Shown: piece by piece, positions 37,061 to 49,069 of the stretch
Layout of the letters: the number at the start of each line of letters is the position of its first letter
Numbering within the stretch: the stretch's first letter is position 1
DNA from: Tsukamurella conjunctivitidis
GTDB taxonomy: Bacteria > Actinomycetota > Actinomycetes > Mycobacteriales > Mycobacteriaceae
Assembly: GCF_007858475.1 (NCBI RefSeq)
Contig: NZ_VIGX01000010.1
Location: 50,072 to 114,071, forward strand
Direction: 5' to 3'
DNA length: 64,000 nucleotides
Position numbers and translations under genes: made by a program
Notes under the pieces: generated by a model
The model's database searches: none
What the model was told of the DNA's origin: nothing
What the model saw: only the letters and a program-made list of their open reading frames with translations

Positions 37061-39529
37061 GTGCGCGTTGCACAGTCATGGCTCACCGAGATCCTCCGTC
37101 GCGACACCCCCGAGTGGGGCGTCACGGCCGACGAACTGGACGCCGGGTTCGTGCGCGTCGGCTTCGAGGTCGAGGAACTCGACTCGCTCGACACCGTGAC
37201 GGGCCCGCTGAAGATCGGTCGCGTCGCGCACATCGAGGAGCTCACGGAGTTCCGCAAGCCCATCCGCTTCTGCCAGGTCGACGTGGGCGAGGCGGAGCCG
37301 CGCGGCATCGTCTGCGGCGCACGGAACTTCGCCGAGGGCGACCTCATCGTGGCGGCGCTCCCGGGCGCCGTCCTGCCCGGCGGCTTCGAGATCGCCACCC
37401 GCAAGACCTACGACCACATCTCCGACGGCATGATCTGCTCGGTCTCCGAGCTGGGCCTCGGCACCGACCACTCCGGCATCCTCGTGCTGCCCGAGGGCAC
37501 GGCGCAGCCGGGTGACGACGCCAAGCCGGTGCTCGGGATGGACGACACCGTCATCGAGCTCAACGTCACGCCCGATCGCGGGTACGCCTTCTCGGTCCGC
37601 GGCCTCGCCCGCGAGCTGGCCTGCGGGTACGACCTGCCGTTCACCGACATCACCACGCCGTCGGCGAAGGCCGGGAGCGGCACGGGCGGGGTGGACGTCA
37701 CCGTCGAGCCCGAGTCCGGCTGCACCCGCTTCACGGCGCTGCGCGTCGAGGGCATCGACCCGAAGGCGGTGACGCCGTGGTGGATGCAGCGCCGCCTGCT
37801 CACCTCCGGCGTCCGGCCGATCAGCGCCGCGGTCGACGTGACCAACTACCTCATGCTGCTCAGCGGCCAGCCGCTGCACGCCTTCGACGCCGACACGGTG
37901 CAGGGCGGGCTGACGGTGCGTGCCGCGCGCGCGGGCGAGACGCTCGAGACGATCGACCACGTCACGCGGAAGCTCGACCCCGAGGACGCGGTCATCGTCG
38001 ACGAGACCGGACCCGTCTCGCTCGCGGGCGTCATGGGCGGCGCGACCACCGAGGTCGGCGACGAGACCGTCAACGTGATCCTCGAGGGCGCGATCTGGAA
38101 CCCCGTCAAGGTCTTCCGGACCGGTAAGCGGCACAAGCTCAGCTCGGACGCCGCGAAGCGGTACGAGCGCACCGTCGACCCCGCGATCTCCGTGTGGACG
38201 GTCCGCGAGGCGGCCCGCCTGCTCACCGAGATCGCCGGCGGCACCGTCGTCGGGGAGATCACCGATCTGGGGTCCTACGACGACCGCCCGCAGGTGACCA
38301 TCGCCGCGGACCGCCCCGACCGCGTCGCCGGCATCACCTACGCGCCGGGGACGACGGTGCGCCGCCTCGCCCAGATCGGCTGCGCCGTCCAGGGCGAGAG
38401 CAGCCTGACGGTGACCCCGCCGACCTGGCGGCCCGACCTGACGATGGTCGCCGACCTGGTCGAGGAGGTGCTGCGGCTCGAAGGGCTGGAGCAGATCCCG
38501 CCCGTGCTGCCGGCCGCCCCCGGTGGGCGGGGCCTGAACGCGCGCCAGCGCCGCCGCCGCGTCGTGAGCCGCTCGCTCGCGCACACCGGCCACGTCGAGG
38601 TGCTGACCAGCCCGTTCCTGCCCGCCGACGTCTTCGACACCTGGGCCCTCGACGCCGACGACCCGCGCCGCACCACCACCACGGTGCTCAACCCGCTGGA
38701 GTCGGATCGGCCCTCGCTGGCGACGACGCTGCTCCCGGGCCTGCTGGAGATCCTGGCGCGCAACGTCTCCCGCGGCCAGCGTGACCTCGCGCTGTACACG
38801 ATCGCCCAGGTCGTGCTCCCGACGGATCAGACGGTCGCCGTCGACCCGATCCCCGTCGACCGGCGGCCCACCGCCGAGCAGGTCGCGGAGCTGAACGCCT
38901 CGCTGCCGCAGCAGCCAGAGCACGTCGCTCTCGTCTTCACCGGCGCCCGCGGCACCGCCGGCCCGTGGGGTCCGGCGCGTCCGGCGGACGCCACGGACGC
39001 CTTCGAGGCCGTCCGGGAGATCGGCCGGGCGAGCAACATCGCGCTCACACTGCGCGCCGCGCAGTACGCGCCCTTCCACCCCGGCCGGTGCGCCGAGGTC
39101 CTGGCGGGGGAGACGGTCGTCGGGCACGCCGGCGAGCTGCACCCCGCGGTGCTCGAGCGCGCCGGGCTCCCGGCGCGCACCTGCGCCGTCGAGATCGACC
39201 TCGACGCGGTCCCGCTCGTGGAGAACCTGCCCGCACCGGTGGTCTCGCCGTTCCCGGCGGTACTGCAGGACGTGGCGGTCGTCGTGGACGCCGCGGTGCC
39301 GGCGCAGGCCGTCGAGGCCGCGCTCGCCGACGGTGCCGGCGAGCTTCTCGAGGCGATCTCGCTGTTCGACGTCTTCACCGGCGCGCAGGTGGGCGAGGGG
39401 CGCAAGTCCCTTGCCTTCTCGCTGCGCTTCCGGGCGGGCGATCGCACGCTGACCGAGGACGAGGCGTCGGCCGCTCGCGACGCCGCGGTGGCGAAGGCGT
39501 CGGAGGCCGTGGGCGCCGTCCTGCGCTGA
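37061..39529 (+). CDS. pheT: Phenylalanine--tRNA ligase beta subunit
   Basis: PheT provides the tRNA-binding and editing part of the enzyme. The 822 residues begin with [13 protein letters not shown] and the OB-fold EMAP-like domain ([23 protein letters not shown]). Then come B3/B4 editing ([27 protein letters not shown]), the B5 domain with [10 protein letters not shown], the catalytic-like domain and the C-terminal anticodon-binding FDX-ACB fold ([15 protein letters not shown]). GTG 37061 is preceded by AAGGA. The operon ends at a strong hairpin. Confidence 0.97.
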   Translation: MRVAQSWLTEILRRDTPEWGVTADELDAGFVRVGFEVEELDSLDTVTGPLKIGRVAHIEELTEFRKPIRFCQVDVGEAEPRGIVCGARNFAEGDLIVAALPGAVLPGGFEIATRKTYDHISDGMICSVSELGLGTDHSGILVLPEGTAQPGDDAKPVLGMDDTVIELNVTPDRGYAFSVRGLARELACGYDLPFTDITTPSAKAGSGTGGVDVTVEPESGCTRFTALRVEGIDPKAVTPWWMQRRLLTSGVRPISAAVDVTNYLMLLSGQPLHAFDADTVQGGLTVRAARAGETLETIDHVTRKLDPEDAVIVDETGPVSLAGVMGGATTEVGDETVNVILEGAIWNPVKVFRTGKRHKLSSDAAKRYERTVDPAISVWTVREAARLLTEIAGGTVVGEITDLGSYDDRPQVTIAADRPDRVAGITYAPGTTVRRLAQIGCAVQGESSLTVTPPTWRPDLTMVADLVEEVLRLEGLEQIPPVLPAAPGGRGLNARQRRRRVVSRSLAHTGHVEVLTSPFLPADVFDTWALDADDPRRTTTTVLNPLESDRPSLATTLLPGLLEILARNVSRGQRDLALYTIAQVVLPTDQTVAVDPIPVDRRPTAEQVAELNASLPQQPEHVALVFTGARGTAGPWGPARPADATDAFEAVREIGRASNIALTLRAAQYAPFHPGRCAEVLAGETVVGHAGELHPAVLERAGLPARTCAVEIDLDAVPLVENLPAPVVSPFPAVLQDVAVVVDAAVPAQAVEAALADGAGELLEAISLFDVFTGAQVGEGRKSLAFSLRFRAGDRTLTEDEASAARDAAVAKASEAVGAVLR

Positions 39530-39545
39530 CCCCCCGGACATGGAG

Positions 39546-39583
39546 CCGGCCCCGGCGACCAGTGTTCTGGTCGCCGGGGCCGG
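39546..39583. terminator. Terminator after pheT
   Basis: Arms 39546-39562 and 39567-39583 are perfect 17-nt inverted repeats with a TGTT loop. It lies between pheT and the convergent flavin monooxygenase gene and can serve both. Confidence 0.92.
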
Positions 39584-39597
39584 AGTCTGTGCGGTGG

Positions 39598-41430
39598 CTA
39601 GCTGGTGTGGTGCACCTCGGCCAGCTTGTAGACCGGGGTGTCGATGCCCTCGTAGCGGGCCTTGAGCTGCAGTGCCAGGTACAGCGAGTAGTGCCGCGAC
39701 TGGTGCAGGTTCCCGCCCATCATCCAGAGCGCCGGCACCTGTGTCGGCTTCCACATGTTCCGCTGCTCCCCCTCCCACGGACCGGGGTCCTTGGTGGTGT
39801 CGGAGCCGAGGCCCCAGCACTTGCCCAGCTTGTCGGCCACGTCCTGGCCCATGAGGTCGGCGGCCCAGCCGTTCATCGAGCCGTATCCGGTGGCGTAGAC
39901 CACCAGGTCGGCGGGGAGCTCGGTGCCGTCCTTCAGGACGACGCTGTTCTCCGTCAGGTGGTCGACCTGACCCTTCGCGAGCTTGATCGAACCGTCGATG
40001 ATGAGCCCGGCGGCGCCGACGTCGATGTAGTAGCCCGAGCCCCGTCGGAGGTACTTCATGAACAGGCCGGAGTCGTCGTCGCCGAAGTCCAGTTCGTAGC
40101 CGGCGTCCTCGAGCCCCCGGTAGAAGTCGGCGTCGATCTCGCGGACCTTGTCGTAGATCGGCTTCTGGAACTCGTTCATGATCCGATAGGGCAGCGACGC
40201 GAAGATCATGTCGGCCTTGTCGGTGGTCACGCCGCTCGCGACGGCCCGCTCGCTGTACAGGTCGCCGAGGCCGTGCTCCATGAGGGACTCGGACTTGATG
40301 ATGTGCGTCGAGCTGCGCTGCACCATGGTCACTTCGGCACCCGCCTCGATCAACGCCTTGCTGATGTCGAGGGCCGAGTTGTTCGCGCCGATGATCACGA
40401 CCTTCTTGCCCGCGTAGGCGTCCGGTCCCGGGTGCTTCGACGAATGGTGCTGCTCGCCGGCGAAGACGTCCATGCCGGGGAAGTCCGGGATGTTCGGCTT
40501 GCCTGACATGCCGGTCGCCAGTACGAGCTGCTTGGGGTGCAGGGTCAGCTTCTCGCCGTCCTTGTTCACCTCGACGGTCCACTCGCCCTTCGCCTCGTCG
40601 TACGACGCAGACAGCGCCTCGGTGCGCGACCAGTACGGCACCTCCATGACGCGCGTGTACATCTCGAGCCAGTCGCCGATCTTGTCCTTGGGGGCGAAGA
40701 CGGGCCAGTTCGCCGGGAAGGGCAGGTAGGGGAGGTGGTCGTACCAGACCGGATCGTGCAGGCACAGGGACTTGTAGCGGCCGCGCCACTGGTCGCCGGG
40801 GCGGTCGTACTTGTCGACGACCAGCGCGGGCACGCCGAGCTGCCGCAGACGCGCCCCGAGCGCGATGCCACCCTGCCCGCCGCCGATGACGAGAGTGTCG
40901 GGCTGGATCGAGCGACCCAGCTCGGCCTCCTCCTGCTCGCGGCGCTCCGCCCACGTCGGCGCCGCGTTGTGCGCCCCGTGCACCGCACCCATCGGGCGCC
41001 GGGTGCCGAAGGACTCCTCGTGGCCCTTGAGCTCACGCAGGGTGGTGAGCAGCGTCCAGGCGCGGTCGACGCCGTCCTCACCCTGCCGGATGCGCACGTG
41101 TCCCTTGCCGCGGCCCACGCCGGTCTCGAACCCGAGGAAGGCTTCGGCCACGTCGTCGCCCGACGCCGGGTCCGTCGTCACGAACCCGCTCGGGGCCGCG
41201 TCGGCCAGACGCTCGGTCAGCATCGCGGCGATCTGGTCGCGCCCCTCGCTGGTGTGCAGGTTCCAGGTGAACGAGACCAGATCGCGCCAGAAGCCGCCGG
41301 GCTCGAACAGTTCCGCCGCCGCGGCGACGTCCCGCGCGACCAGCGCCGCCTCGAACTTCGCGAGCCAGGCGTCCACCCGCTCCTGGGGCCCGGTGGCGAC
41401 GTCCTGTGCCGATTCCGCGATCGCGGTCAT
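39598..41430 (-). CDS. Two-domain flavin monooxygenase (SnoaL-like + FMO)
   Basis: This 610-residue protein has an N-terminal SnoaL/NTF2-like domain (residues 15-140, FEAALVARDVAAAAELFEPGG) fused to a class B flavin-containing monooxygenase. The FAD motif is VIGGGQGGIALGARL near residue 180 and the NADPH motif is VVIIGANNSALDISKAL. The FMO-type signature appears as FAGEQHHSSKH, a variant of FxGxxxHxxxW/Y. ATYATGYGS-like VVYATGYGSM is the late FAD motif. It is divergent from a GAF regulator, and a TGT-N10-ACA site upstream is shared with the acetoin reductase. It may oxidise a ketone or related carbonyl compound, but the substrate is not visible. Confidence 0.85.
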   Translation of the reverse strand: MTAIAESAQDVATGPQERVDAWLAKFEAALVARDVAAAAELFEPGGFWRDLVSFTWNLHTSEGRDQIAAMLTERLADAAPSGFVTTDPASGDDVAEAFLGFETGVGRGKGHVRIRQGEDGVDRAWTLLTTLRELKGHEESFGTRRPMGAVHGAHNAAPTWAERREQEEAELGRSIQPDTLVIGGGQGGIALGARLRQLGVPALVVDKYDRPGDQWRGRYKSLCLHDPVWYDHLPYLPFPANWPVFAPKDKIGDWLEMYTRVMEVPYWSRTEALSASYDEAKGEWTVEVNKDGEKLTLHPKQLVLATGMSGKPNIPDFPGMDVFAGEQHHSSKHPGPDAYAGKKVVIIGANNSALDISKALIEAGAEVTMVQRSSTHIIKSESLMEHGLGDLYSERAVASGVTTDKADMIFASLPYRIMNEFQKPIYDKVREIDADFYRGLEDAGYELDFGDDDSGLFMKYLRRGSGYYIDVGAAGLIIDGSIKLAKGQVDHLTENSVVLKDGTELPADLVVYATGYGSMNGWAADLMGQDVADKLGKCWGLGSDTTKDPGPWEGEQRNMWKPTQVPALWMMGGNLHQSRHYSLYLALQLKARYEGIDTPVYKLAEVHHTS

Positions 41431-41463
41431 GTCCTACTCCTTCACGTTCGGTGTGGTGCTGTG

Positions 41464-41498
41464 GTGTGAATCACACGCCGGGTGTGACGGGGGTTACA
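41464..41498. promoter_or_regulatory. Palindromic sites upstream of the flavin monooxygenase
   Basis: GTGTGAATCACAC at 41464-41476 is a perfect palindrome about its centre base. TGTGACGGGGGTTACA at 41483-41498 has the form TGT-N10-ACA and matches the site before the acetoin reductase at 12 of 16 positions. Both lie between the monooxygenase and the GAF regulator. Confidence 0.6.
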
Positions 41499-41569
41499 AG
41501 GGTTGCGCCCCGTTGCACCGTTCTGGGCGATCGCGCCTGCCGCGACGGGCGGCGATGCAGAATCGAGGG

Positions 41570-42772
41570 GTGGCACACGCAGTGGAGCCGGCTGTGGCGC
41601 ACGGAGAGGACCCCCGGACCTACGCGCGTCTGCTGGCCGAGGTGTACGACGCGACGATGGCCGGGGAGCGGCCGCCCGCGCGTCCGCGAGAGGTGATCGG
41701 CGACTCCTGGGAACGTGTCATCGCCGCAGGGCTGCGGCCCGATTCCGGAGCCGGCCCTGCGATCCACGCGGCCGCGCTCTCGCGGCTGCGCCGCGAGTCC
41801 GGGCTGACGGGGCTCATCGACGACTTCGCCGCCGGTCTGGCGCCGATCACCGACGCCGGGTCGAGCATCATGGTCGTCTCCGACACCGAGGGCCGGCTGC
41901 TGTGGCGCAGCGGCTCGACCCGAGTACTGCGCGAGGCCGATCGGCTGGGCTTCGTGGAGGGCGCCGCGTGGTCGGAGAACGACGTGGGCACCAACGCCAT
42001 CGGGACGGCGCTCGCCTCGCGCGCTCCGGTGCAGACCTTCTCGGCGGAGCACTTCGCCCGCAACCAACACCCGTGGACCTGCTCCGCCGCGCCGATCCGG
42101 GACCGTCGCACGGGCCGCGTGCTCGGCGTCGTCGACGTCAGCGGGCCGGCCTCGACCGTGCACCCCACGACGCTGGCGCTGGTCGCCGCCGTCGCGGGCC
42201 TGGCGGAGGCCTCGCTGCGTGAGGCGCACCTCGCCGGCCTCGATCAGCTGCGCACCGTCGCCGCGCCGCTGCTCGCGCGCCTCGCCGGCCCGGGGCTGGT
42301 CGTGGACTCCCACGGCTGGGTCGCCGCCGTCGGGCAGCTCGCGCCGTGCACGCGCGTCACCCTTCCCGGCACCGTGGACTCGGCGCATCTGTGGCTCCCC
42401 GAGCTCGGACAGTGCACCGTCGAGCCGCTGCCCGGCGGCTGGCTGTTGCGGCCCGTCGCCGACGAGCCGCGCGACGGCGCCACACGCGTGACGCTCGACC
42501 TGCGGGCGGGGCGGACTCCGGCGGTGACCGTCGCGGGTGCCACCGGCGAGTGGCGGCACCAGCTGACGCCCCGGCACGCGCAGATCCTCGAGCTGCTGGC
42601 CGACGGGCGCGGTCACACCGCCGCGCAGGTGGCCCAGTCGATCTTCGGCGACCCGGCGCGGGTGGTCACCGTGCGCGCGGAGATCTCCCGGCTGCGCCGG
42701 GTGCTCTCAGGGCTCATCGCTGCGCAGCCCTACCGGTTCGCCGACGCCGCGGTGGTCGAGACGCTCCGCTGA
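41570..42772 (+). CDS. AcoR-like GAF-domain transcriptional regulator
   Basis: This 400-residue protein resembles the sensor half of AcoR/MimR-type activators. The region SIMVVSDTEGRLLWRSGS to LGVVDVSGPASTVHPTTLALV is a GAF-like domain with the family motif FSAEHFARNQHPWTCSAAPIRD. The AAA+ sigma-54 domain is absent; instead residues 325-390 form a winged-helix DNA-binding domain (ARHAQILELLADGR, VVTVRAEISRLRRVLSGLI). GTG 41570 aligns best with the paralogue at 43657; ATG 41555 is an alternative. It flanks the acetoin reductase and is divergent from the monooxygenase, so it probably activates them in response to a small carbonyl compound. Confidence 0.82.
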   Translation: MAHAVEPAVAHGEDPRTYARLLAEVYDATMAGERPPARPREVIGDSWERVIAAGLRPDSGAGPAIHAAALSRLRRESGLTGLIDDFAAGLAPITDAGSSIMVVSDTEGRLLWRSGSTRVLREADRLGFVEGAAWSENDVGTNAIGTALASRAPVQTFSAEHFARNQHPWTCSAAPIRDRRTGRVLGVVDVSGPASTVHPTTLALVAAVAGLAEASLREAHLAGLDQLRTVAAPLLARLAGPGLVVDSHGWVAAVGQLAPCTRVTLPGTVDSAHLWLPELGQCTVEPLPGGWLLRPVADEPRDGATRVTLDLRAGRTPAVTVAGATGEWRHQLTPRHAQILELLADGRGHTAAQVAQSIFGDPARVVTVRAEISRLRRVLSGLIAAQPYRFADAAVVETLR

Positions 42773-42812
42773 TCCCGTCGCGCGACCGCAACCCCGCGCA
42801 ACCTTTGCCGTG

Positions 42813-42828
42813 TGTGTCCCGGGTCACA
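42813..42828 (+). promoter_or_regulatory. Palindrome upstream of the acetoin reductase
   Basis: TGTGTCCCGGGTCACA is a 16-bp palindrome with one mismatched pair, of the form TGT-N10-ACA. It lies 37 nt before ATG 42866 and matches the site at 41483-41498. It is the likely binding site of one of the flanking GAF regulators. Confidence 0.6.
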
Positions 42829-42865
42829 TAGACCGGAGGCGATCACGTCGACGAAGGGACACACG

Positions 42866-43636
42866 ATGGCACGGATCGCACTGGTGACGGGCGCGGGACG
42901 AGGGATCGGGGCGGGGATCGCCCGGCGGCTCGCCGCGGACGGCTTCGACCTGGCGCTCGTCGACCTCACCGCCGACGGTGTCGCGGCCGTCGCGGAGGAG
43001 GTGACGGCGACGGGCCGTCGTGCCGTCGCACTCACCGCCGACGTCTCCGATCGCGACGCGGTCTTCGGCGTCGTCGAGGCAACGGTCGAGGCGCTCGGCG
43101 GGCTGGACGTCATGATCAACAACGCCGGCGTGGCGCTCGTCGGACCCGTCGCCGACGTGACACCCGACCAGCTGCGGCGCTTGTTCTCGGTGAACGTCGA
43201 CGGCGTGCTGTGGGGCATCCAGGCCGCGGCGGCCTCGTTCATCGAGCGAGGAGTGTGCGGCAAGATCGTCAACGCCGCCTCGATCGCCGGACACGAGGGC
43301 TTCGCGATGCTCGGCGCCTACAGCGCCACCAAGTTCGCCGTGCGGGGCTTCACCCAGGCCGCTGCGAAGGAGTACGCGACGCACGGCATCACCGTGAACG
43401 CGTACTGCCCGGGCGTCGTCGGAACCGACATGTGGGTCGAGATCGATCGCCGGTTCGCCGAGCTCACCGGGGCGGCGGTCGGTGCTACCTACGACCAGTT
43501 CGTCGGCGGCATCGCGCTGGGCCGGGCCCAGACCCCGGAGGACGTCGCCGCGTTCGTCTCGCACCTCGCGTCTCCCGATTCCGACTACATGACCGGTCAG
43601 GCCGTACTGATCGACGGTGGCCTCGTCTACCGCTGA
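42866..43636 (+). CDS. budC: Acetoin/diacetyl reductase (meso-2,3-butanediol dehydrogenase type SDR)
   Basis: This 256-residue short-chain dehydrogenase has the NAD(P) motif VTGAGRGIGAGI, NNAGVALVG, the catalytic Ser (NAASIAGHEGFAMLGA) and the Tyr-x3-Lys (YSATKFAVRGF). The C-terminal segment YDQFVGGIALGRAQTPEDVAA and SPDSDYMTGQAVLIDGGLVYR is the acetoin-reductase/BudC fingerprint. It interconverts diacetyl, acetoin and 2,3-butanediol with NAD(H). It lies between two paralogous GAF regulators. The second regulator starts 20 nt after its stop and is probably co-transcribed. Confidence 0.9.
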   Translation: MARIALVTGAGRGIGAGIARRLAADGFDLALVDLTADGVAAVAEEVTATGRRAVALTADVSDRDAVFGVVEATVEALGGLDVMINNAGVALVGPVADVTPDQLRRLFSVNVDGVLWGIQAAAASFIERGVCGKIVNAASIAGHEGFAMLGAYSATKFAVRGFTQAAAKEYATHGITVNAYCPGVVGTDMWVEIDRRFAELTGAAVGATYDQFVGGIALGRAQTPEDVAAFVSHLASPDSDYMTGQAVLIDGGLVYR

Positions 43637-43656
43637 CGCGAGCAGGAGGGAGTGAG

Positions 43657-44850
43657 ATGGCCGAACCGGCGATGTCCGCGGGCGAGGACCCGCGGCACTA
43701 CGCGCGCCTGCTGTCCGAGGTCTACGACGCGACGATGAGCGGAGTGCGGCCGCCCGCGCGGCCGCGCGGCGTGATCGGCGACTCGTGGGAGCGCGTGCGG
43801 GCCGCGGGGCTCGCGCCCGACTCCGCTGCGGGACCGGCGATGGGCTGGATGGACGTGGAACTGAGCCGGCAGGAATCCGGTCTCGGCCCCGTGCTCGACG
43901 AACTCACGGCGGGCCTCGCGCCGCTGACCGCCGATGGCGACAACATCCTGGTGGTGGCGGATCGGTTCGGGCGGGTGCTGTGGCGCTCCGGTGCGACGCG
44001 GGTCCTCTCGCACGCGGACCGGCTCGGTTTCGTCGAAGGCGCGGGCTGGGCCGAGGAGCAGGTGGGGACGAACGCGATCGGCACCGCGATCGCCTCGCGC
44101 ACGCCCGTCCAGATCTTCTCCGCCGAGCACTTCGCGCGCAGCCACCACTCCTGGACCTGCGCCGGCGCGCCCATCCGCGACGTCCACACCGGGCACATCC
44201 TGGGTGTGGTCGACGTCTCCGGTCCTGCCGCCACGGTGCATCCGACGACTCTCGCGCTGGTGTCCACGGTCGCCAAACTCGCCGAGGCACGACTCCGCGA
44301 GGTGCACCAGGCCGGCCTGGAGCGCCTGCGGTCGGTGGCCGCGCCGATGCTGGCGGGACTCGGCCGCCCGGGCATCGCCGTCGACACCAACGGCTGGGTC
44401 GCCGCGGTGGGCGACCTGCCGCCGCGTTCGCGCGTCGCGCTGCCCGCCGACCTGACCGGTCCAGCCGTCCGCCTCCCCGAGCTCGGGCTGTGCACCGTCG
44501 ACGCGCTGCCCGGCGGCTGGCTCCTGCAGCCCGACCCGGGAGACGGGCCGGACACGATCACCCGGGTGACTCTGGACCTGCGGCCCGGCCGCGCACCGGA
44601 GGTCGCGGTCACCGGCGGGGGAGGTGCGTGGCGGTACCAGCCCTCGCCGCGGCACGCGCAGATCCTCGCCCTCCTCGCCGACGGTGCGGGCCGCACGGCC
44701 GCGCAGCTCGCCGAGGCGCTCTTCGGGGACCCGGGCCGGGTGGTCACCGTGCGGGCCGAGATCTCGCGGCTGCGCCGTGTGCTGTCCGGCGTGATCGCGG
44801 CGCAGCCCTACCGCTTCGCCGACGGCGTCTCGGTCGAGTTGCTGCGCTGA
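43657..44850 (+). CDS. AcoR-like GAF-domain transcriptional regulator, paralogue 2
   Basis: This 397-residue protein is a close paralogue of the regulator at 41570. The same blocks are present: FSAEHFARSHHSWTCAGAPI in the GAF region and VVTVRAEISRLRRVLSG in the winged helix. It lacks an AAA+ domain and so should act with sigma-70-type polymerase. Differences are concentrated in the GAF domain (MGWMDVELSRQESG), suggesting a different ligand. ATG 43657 follows AGGAGGG and is 20 nt after the acetoin reductase. The two copies probably arose by tandem duplication around the SDR gene. Confidence 0.85.
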   Translation: MAEPAMSAGEDPRHYARLLSEVYDATMSGVRPPARPRGVIGDSWERVRAAGLAPDSAAGPAMGWMDVELSRQESGLGPVLDELTAGLAPLTADGDNILVVADRFGRVLWRSGATRVLSHADRLGFVEGAGWAEEQVGTNAIGTAIASRTPVQIFSAEHFARSHHSWTCAGAPIRDVHTGHILGVVDVSGPAATVHPTTLALVSTVAKLAEARLREVHQAGLERLRSVAAPMLAGLGRPGIAVDTNGWVAAVGDLPPRSRVALPADLTGPAVRLPELGLCTVDALPGGWLLQPDPGDGPDTITRVTLDLRPGRAPEVAVTGGGGAWRYQPSPRHAQILALLADGAGRTAAQLAEALFGDPGRVVTVRAEISRLRRVLSGVIAAQPYRFADGVSVELLR

Positions 44851-44877
44851 CCGGCCGCGGGCTCTAGCGTGGAGCCC

Positions 44878-45537
44878 GTGAGCGAGCCGGAGATCTTCCC
44901 CGAGGACTGGACCACGGCGCTCGTCCTGGTGGCGCACCCGGACGACCCCGAGTACGGAATGGCGGCGGCGGTCGCCCGCTGGACCTCCCAGGGCAAGACG
45001 GTGGTCTACGGCCTCGCCACCTCCGGCGAGGCCGGTATCGAGGGGATGTCGCCCGGTACCGCGGGGCCGGTGCGCGAGGAGGAGCAACGACGGTCCGCCG
45101 CCGTCGTCGGGGTCGACGAGGTGCGCTTCTGGGGCTACCCCGACTCGCGCGTCACGAACACGCCGGAGCTGCGGGAGTCGGTGCGCAAGTCCATCGCCCG
45201 GTACGAGCCCGACATCGTGATCACCCTGTGGGGCGGGCCCGAATGGGCGCCCGGCGCGCCGAACCAGAGCGATCACATGGAGTTCACCCGTGCGGTCGCC
45301 GAGGCCGCCGCGGCGGCGGGCATCACGGCGTACCAGACCGCGCCCGACCCGGCGTACATCGTCGACGTCACCGGCTTCACCGAGCGCGCCGTCGAATCGC
45401 TCGCCGAGCACCGCCAGTACCTGTCGGTGCTGGATCCGGTCACGCCGGTGATCGAGCAGGCGCGCGCGCAGGTGGCGTCCGCGTGCCTGCCGCGCGGCGA
45501 GTACCGCCACACCGTGGGCTTCCGCGATCTCGCCTGA
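44878..45537 (+). CDS. PIG-L family zinc deacetylase
   Basis: This 219-residue LmbE/PIG-L hydrolase has the zinc motif VAHPDDPEYG near residue 19 and the later ligand NQSDHMEF. Family members deacetylate N-acetylglucosamine-linked compounds, such as the mycothiol precursor and mycothiol conjugates. GTG 44878 is chosen because TAGCGT at 44865-44870 suggests a leaderless transcript; GTG 44869 is the alternative. It follows the second GAF regulator by 27 nt. Its substrate cannot be told from sequence. Confidence 0.85.
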   Translation: MSEPEIFPEDWTTALVLVAHPDDPEYGMAAAVARWTSQGKTVVYGLATSGEAGIEGMSPGTAGPVREEEQRRSAAVVGVDEVRFWGYPDSRVTNTPELRESVRKSIARYEPDIVITLWGGPEWAPGAPNQSDHMEFTRAVAEAAAAAGITAYQTAPDPAYIVDVTGFTERAVESLAEHRQYLSVLDPVTPVIEQARAQVASACLPRGEYRHTVGFRDLA

Positions 45538-45637
45538 GGGACCCGCCCTCGTCGGCGGGGACCTGCCCTCGTCGGCGCGGCGCGGCGCCTGTGAGATGCT
45601 CTGCGCGACGCGGTCCCGACGACGGAAAGGTCGACCG

Positions 45638-46414
45638 ATGACGCACGGACAGGGCGGCGACGACGCCGGTCTCGGCTTCGGAGTGGACGAGCGGGGTGTC
45701 GCGACCATCACGCTGCGGCGGCCCGACGCGGCCAACGCGCTGAACCAGCCGCTGGCGGATGCGCTGGTCGACGCGACCCGGGCGATCGCGGTCGACGCCA
45801 CCGTGCGCGTCGTGGTGCTGCGCGCCGAGGGGCGGTTCTTCTGTGCGGGCGGCGATGTCAGGGCGATGGTCGCGGCCGAGGATCGCGGGGCGATGCTCGA
45901 TCGGCTCGCGGGCACGATCCACGACGCCCTCGCGGAGATGGATCGGCTGGCGGTGCCCGTCGTCGCCGCGATCCAGGGGCCGGTCGCCGGCGGCGGGCTC
46001 GGTCTGGTCCTCGCCGCCGACGTAGCGATTGCTGCCGAGACGGCGCACTTCTCCACCGCGTACGCGGGGGTCGGCCTCAGCCCCGACTGCGGCGTCTCGG
46101 CGTTGTTGCCGAAGGCGGTGGGGATGCGGCGTGCGCTGCGGATGCTCCTGCACGGGGAGCGGATCGATGCGCCGACCGCTGCATCGTGGGAGTTGATCGA
46201 CCGGGCCGTCCCCTCGGGCGACCTCGACGCCGAGGTGGGCGCGACGGTCGACGGACTGCTCGCCGGGCCGTATCCGGCGCTCGGTGAGGCGCGCCGATTG
46301 GTGCGGGCCTCGTACGCGCGCAGCTACGGCGAGCAACTCGACGACGAGCGGCGCACGATCGCCCGGATGGGCGGAACCGACGCGGCTGCGGCGCGGCTCG
46401 CGCGCTTCGCCTGA
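45638..46414 (+). CDS. Enoyl-CoA hydratase/isomerase family protein
   Basis: This 258-residue crotonase has the oxyanion-hole motifs FFCAGGDVRAM and QGPVAGGGLGLVLAAD. At the usual second catalytic position the sequence is VGLSPDCGVSALLP, with Asp where hydratases have Glu. This pattern is closer to isomerase-type crotonases such as PaaG. ATG 45638 is used, with GGAAAGG upstream. It acts on an acyl-CoA, perhaps in beta-oxidation or phenylacetate degradation; no pathway partner is adjacent. Confidence 0.88.
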   Translation: MTHGQGGDDAGLGFGVDERGVATITLRRPDAANALNQPLADALVDATRAIAVDATVRVVVLRAEGRFFCAGGDVRAMVAAEDRGAMLDRLAGTIHDALAEMDRLAVPVVAAIQGPVAGGGLGLVLAADVAIAAETAHFSTAYAGVGLSPDCGVSALLPKAVGMRRALRMLLHGERIDAPTAASWELIDRAVPSGDLDAEVGATVDGLLAGPYPALGEARRLVRASYARSYGEQLDDERRTIARMGGTDAAAARLARFA

Positions 46415-46432
46415 CCGCGACGGATCGTCGGG

Positions 46433-46654
46433 TCAGCCCAGGTGGAACGCCTGGGTGATGTGGTTGCCGCGGCGGTGGTCGCCCACCAGGCTGGGGCGGC
46501 CGCGGCCCATCTTCACGAGCATGGCGCGGTTCTCCACGCGCGGCGCGAAGCCGTCGAGGACGCGGTTGACGGTGCCTCGCAGGCCCCGCTGCGGACGCGG
46601 TAGCGTCAGCGGCTGGGTGAGGGCGTCGGGAGTGTGCTGGTGGTCGTTGCGCAT
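46433..46654 (-). CDS. Hypothetical basic protein
   Basis: This 73-residue protein is rich in Arg, His and Pro and has no membrane segment or signal. GAAGGA lies 7 nt before ATG 46654. It is convergent with the crotonase gene and divergent from argC, whose operator region begins about 125 nt away. I do not recognise a family. It is probably real given the ribosome site. Confidence 0.55.
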   Translation of the reverse strand: MRNDHQHTPDALTQPLTLPRPQRGLRGTVNRVLDGFAPRVENRAMLVKMGRGRPSLVGDHRRGNHITQAFHLG

Positions 46655-46778
46655 GTGAGGTCCTTCGGGTGCGGGGCACGTTTCGTTACGTGTTCCCCAG
46701 AGTGCCGACGGCTCCTGAAGAGCGGCTGGGCACAACCTGTGGGGACGTCGGGGACCCTCTCGCCGTATCCGCTGTGAA

Positions 46779-49065
<2,287 letters not shown>

Positions 49066-49069
<4 letters not shown>

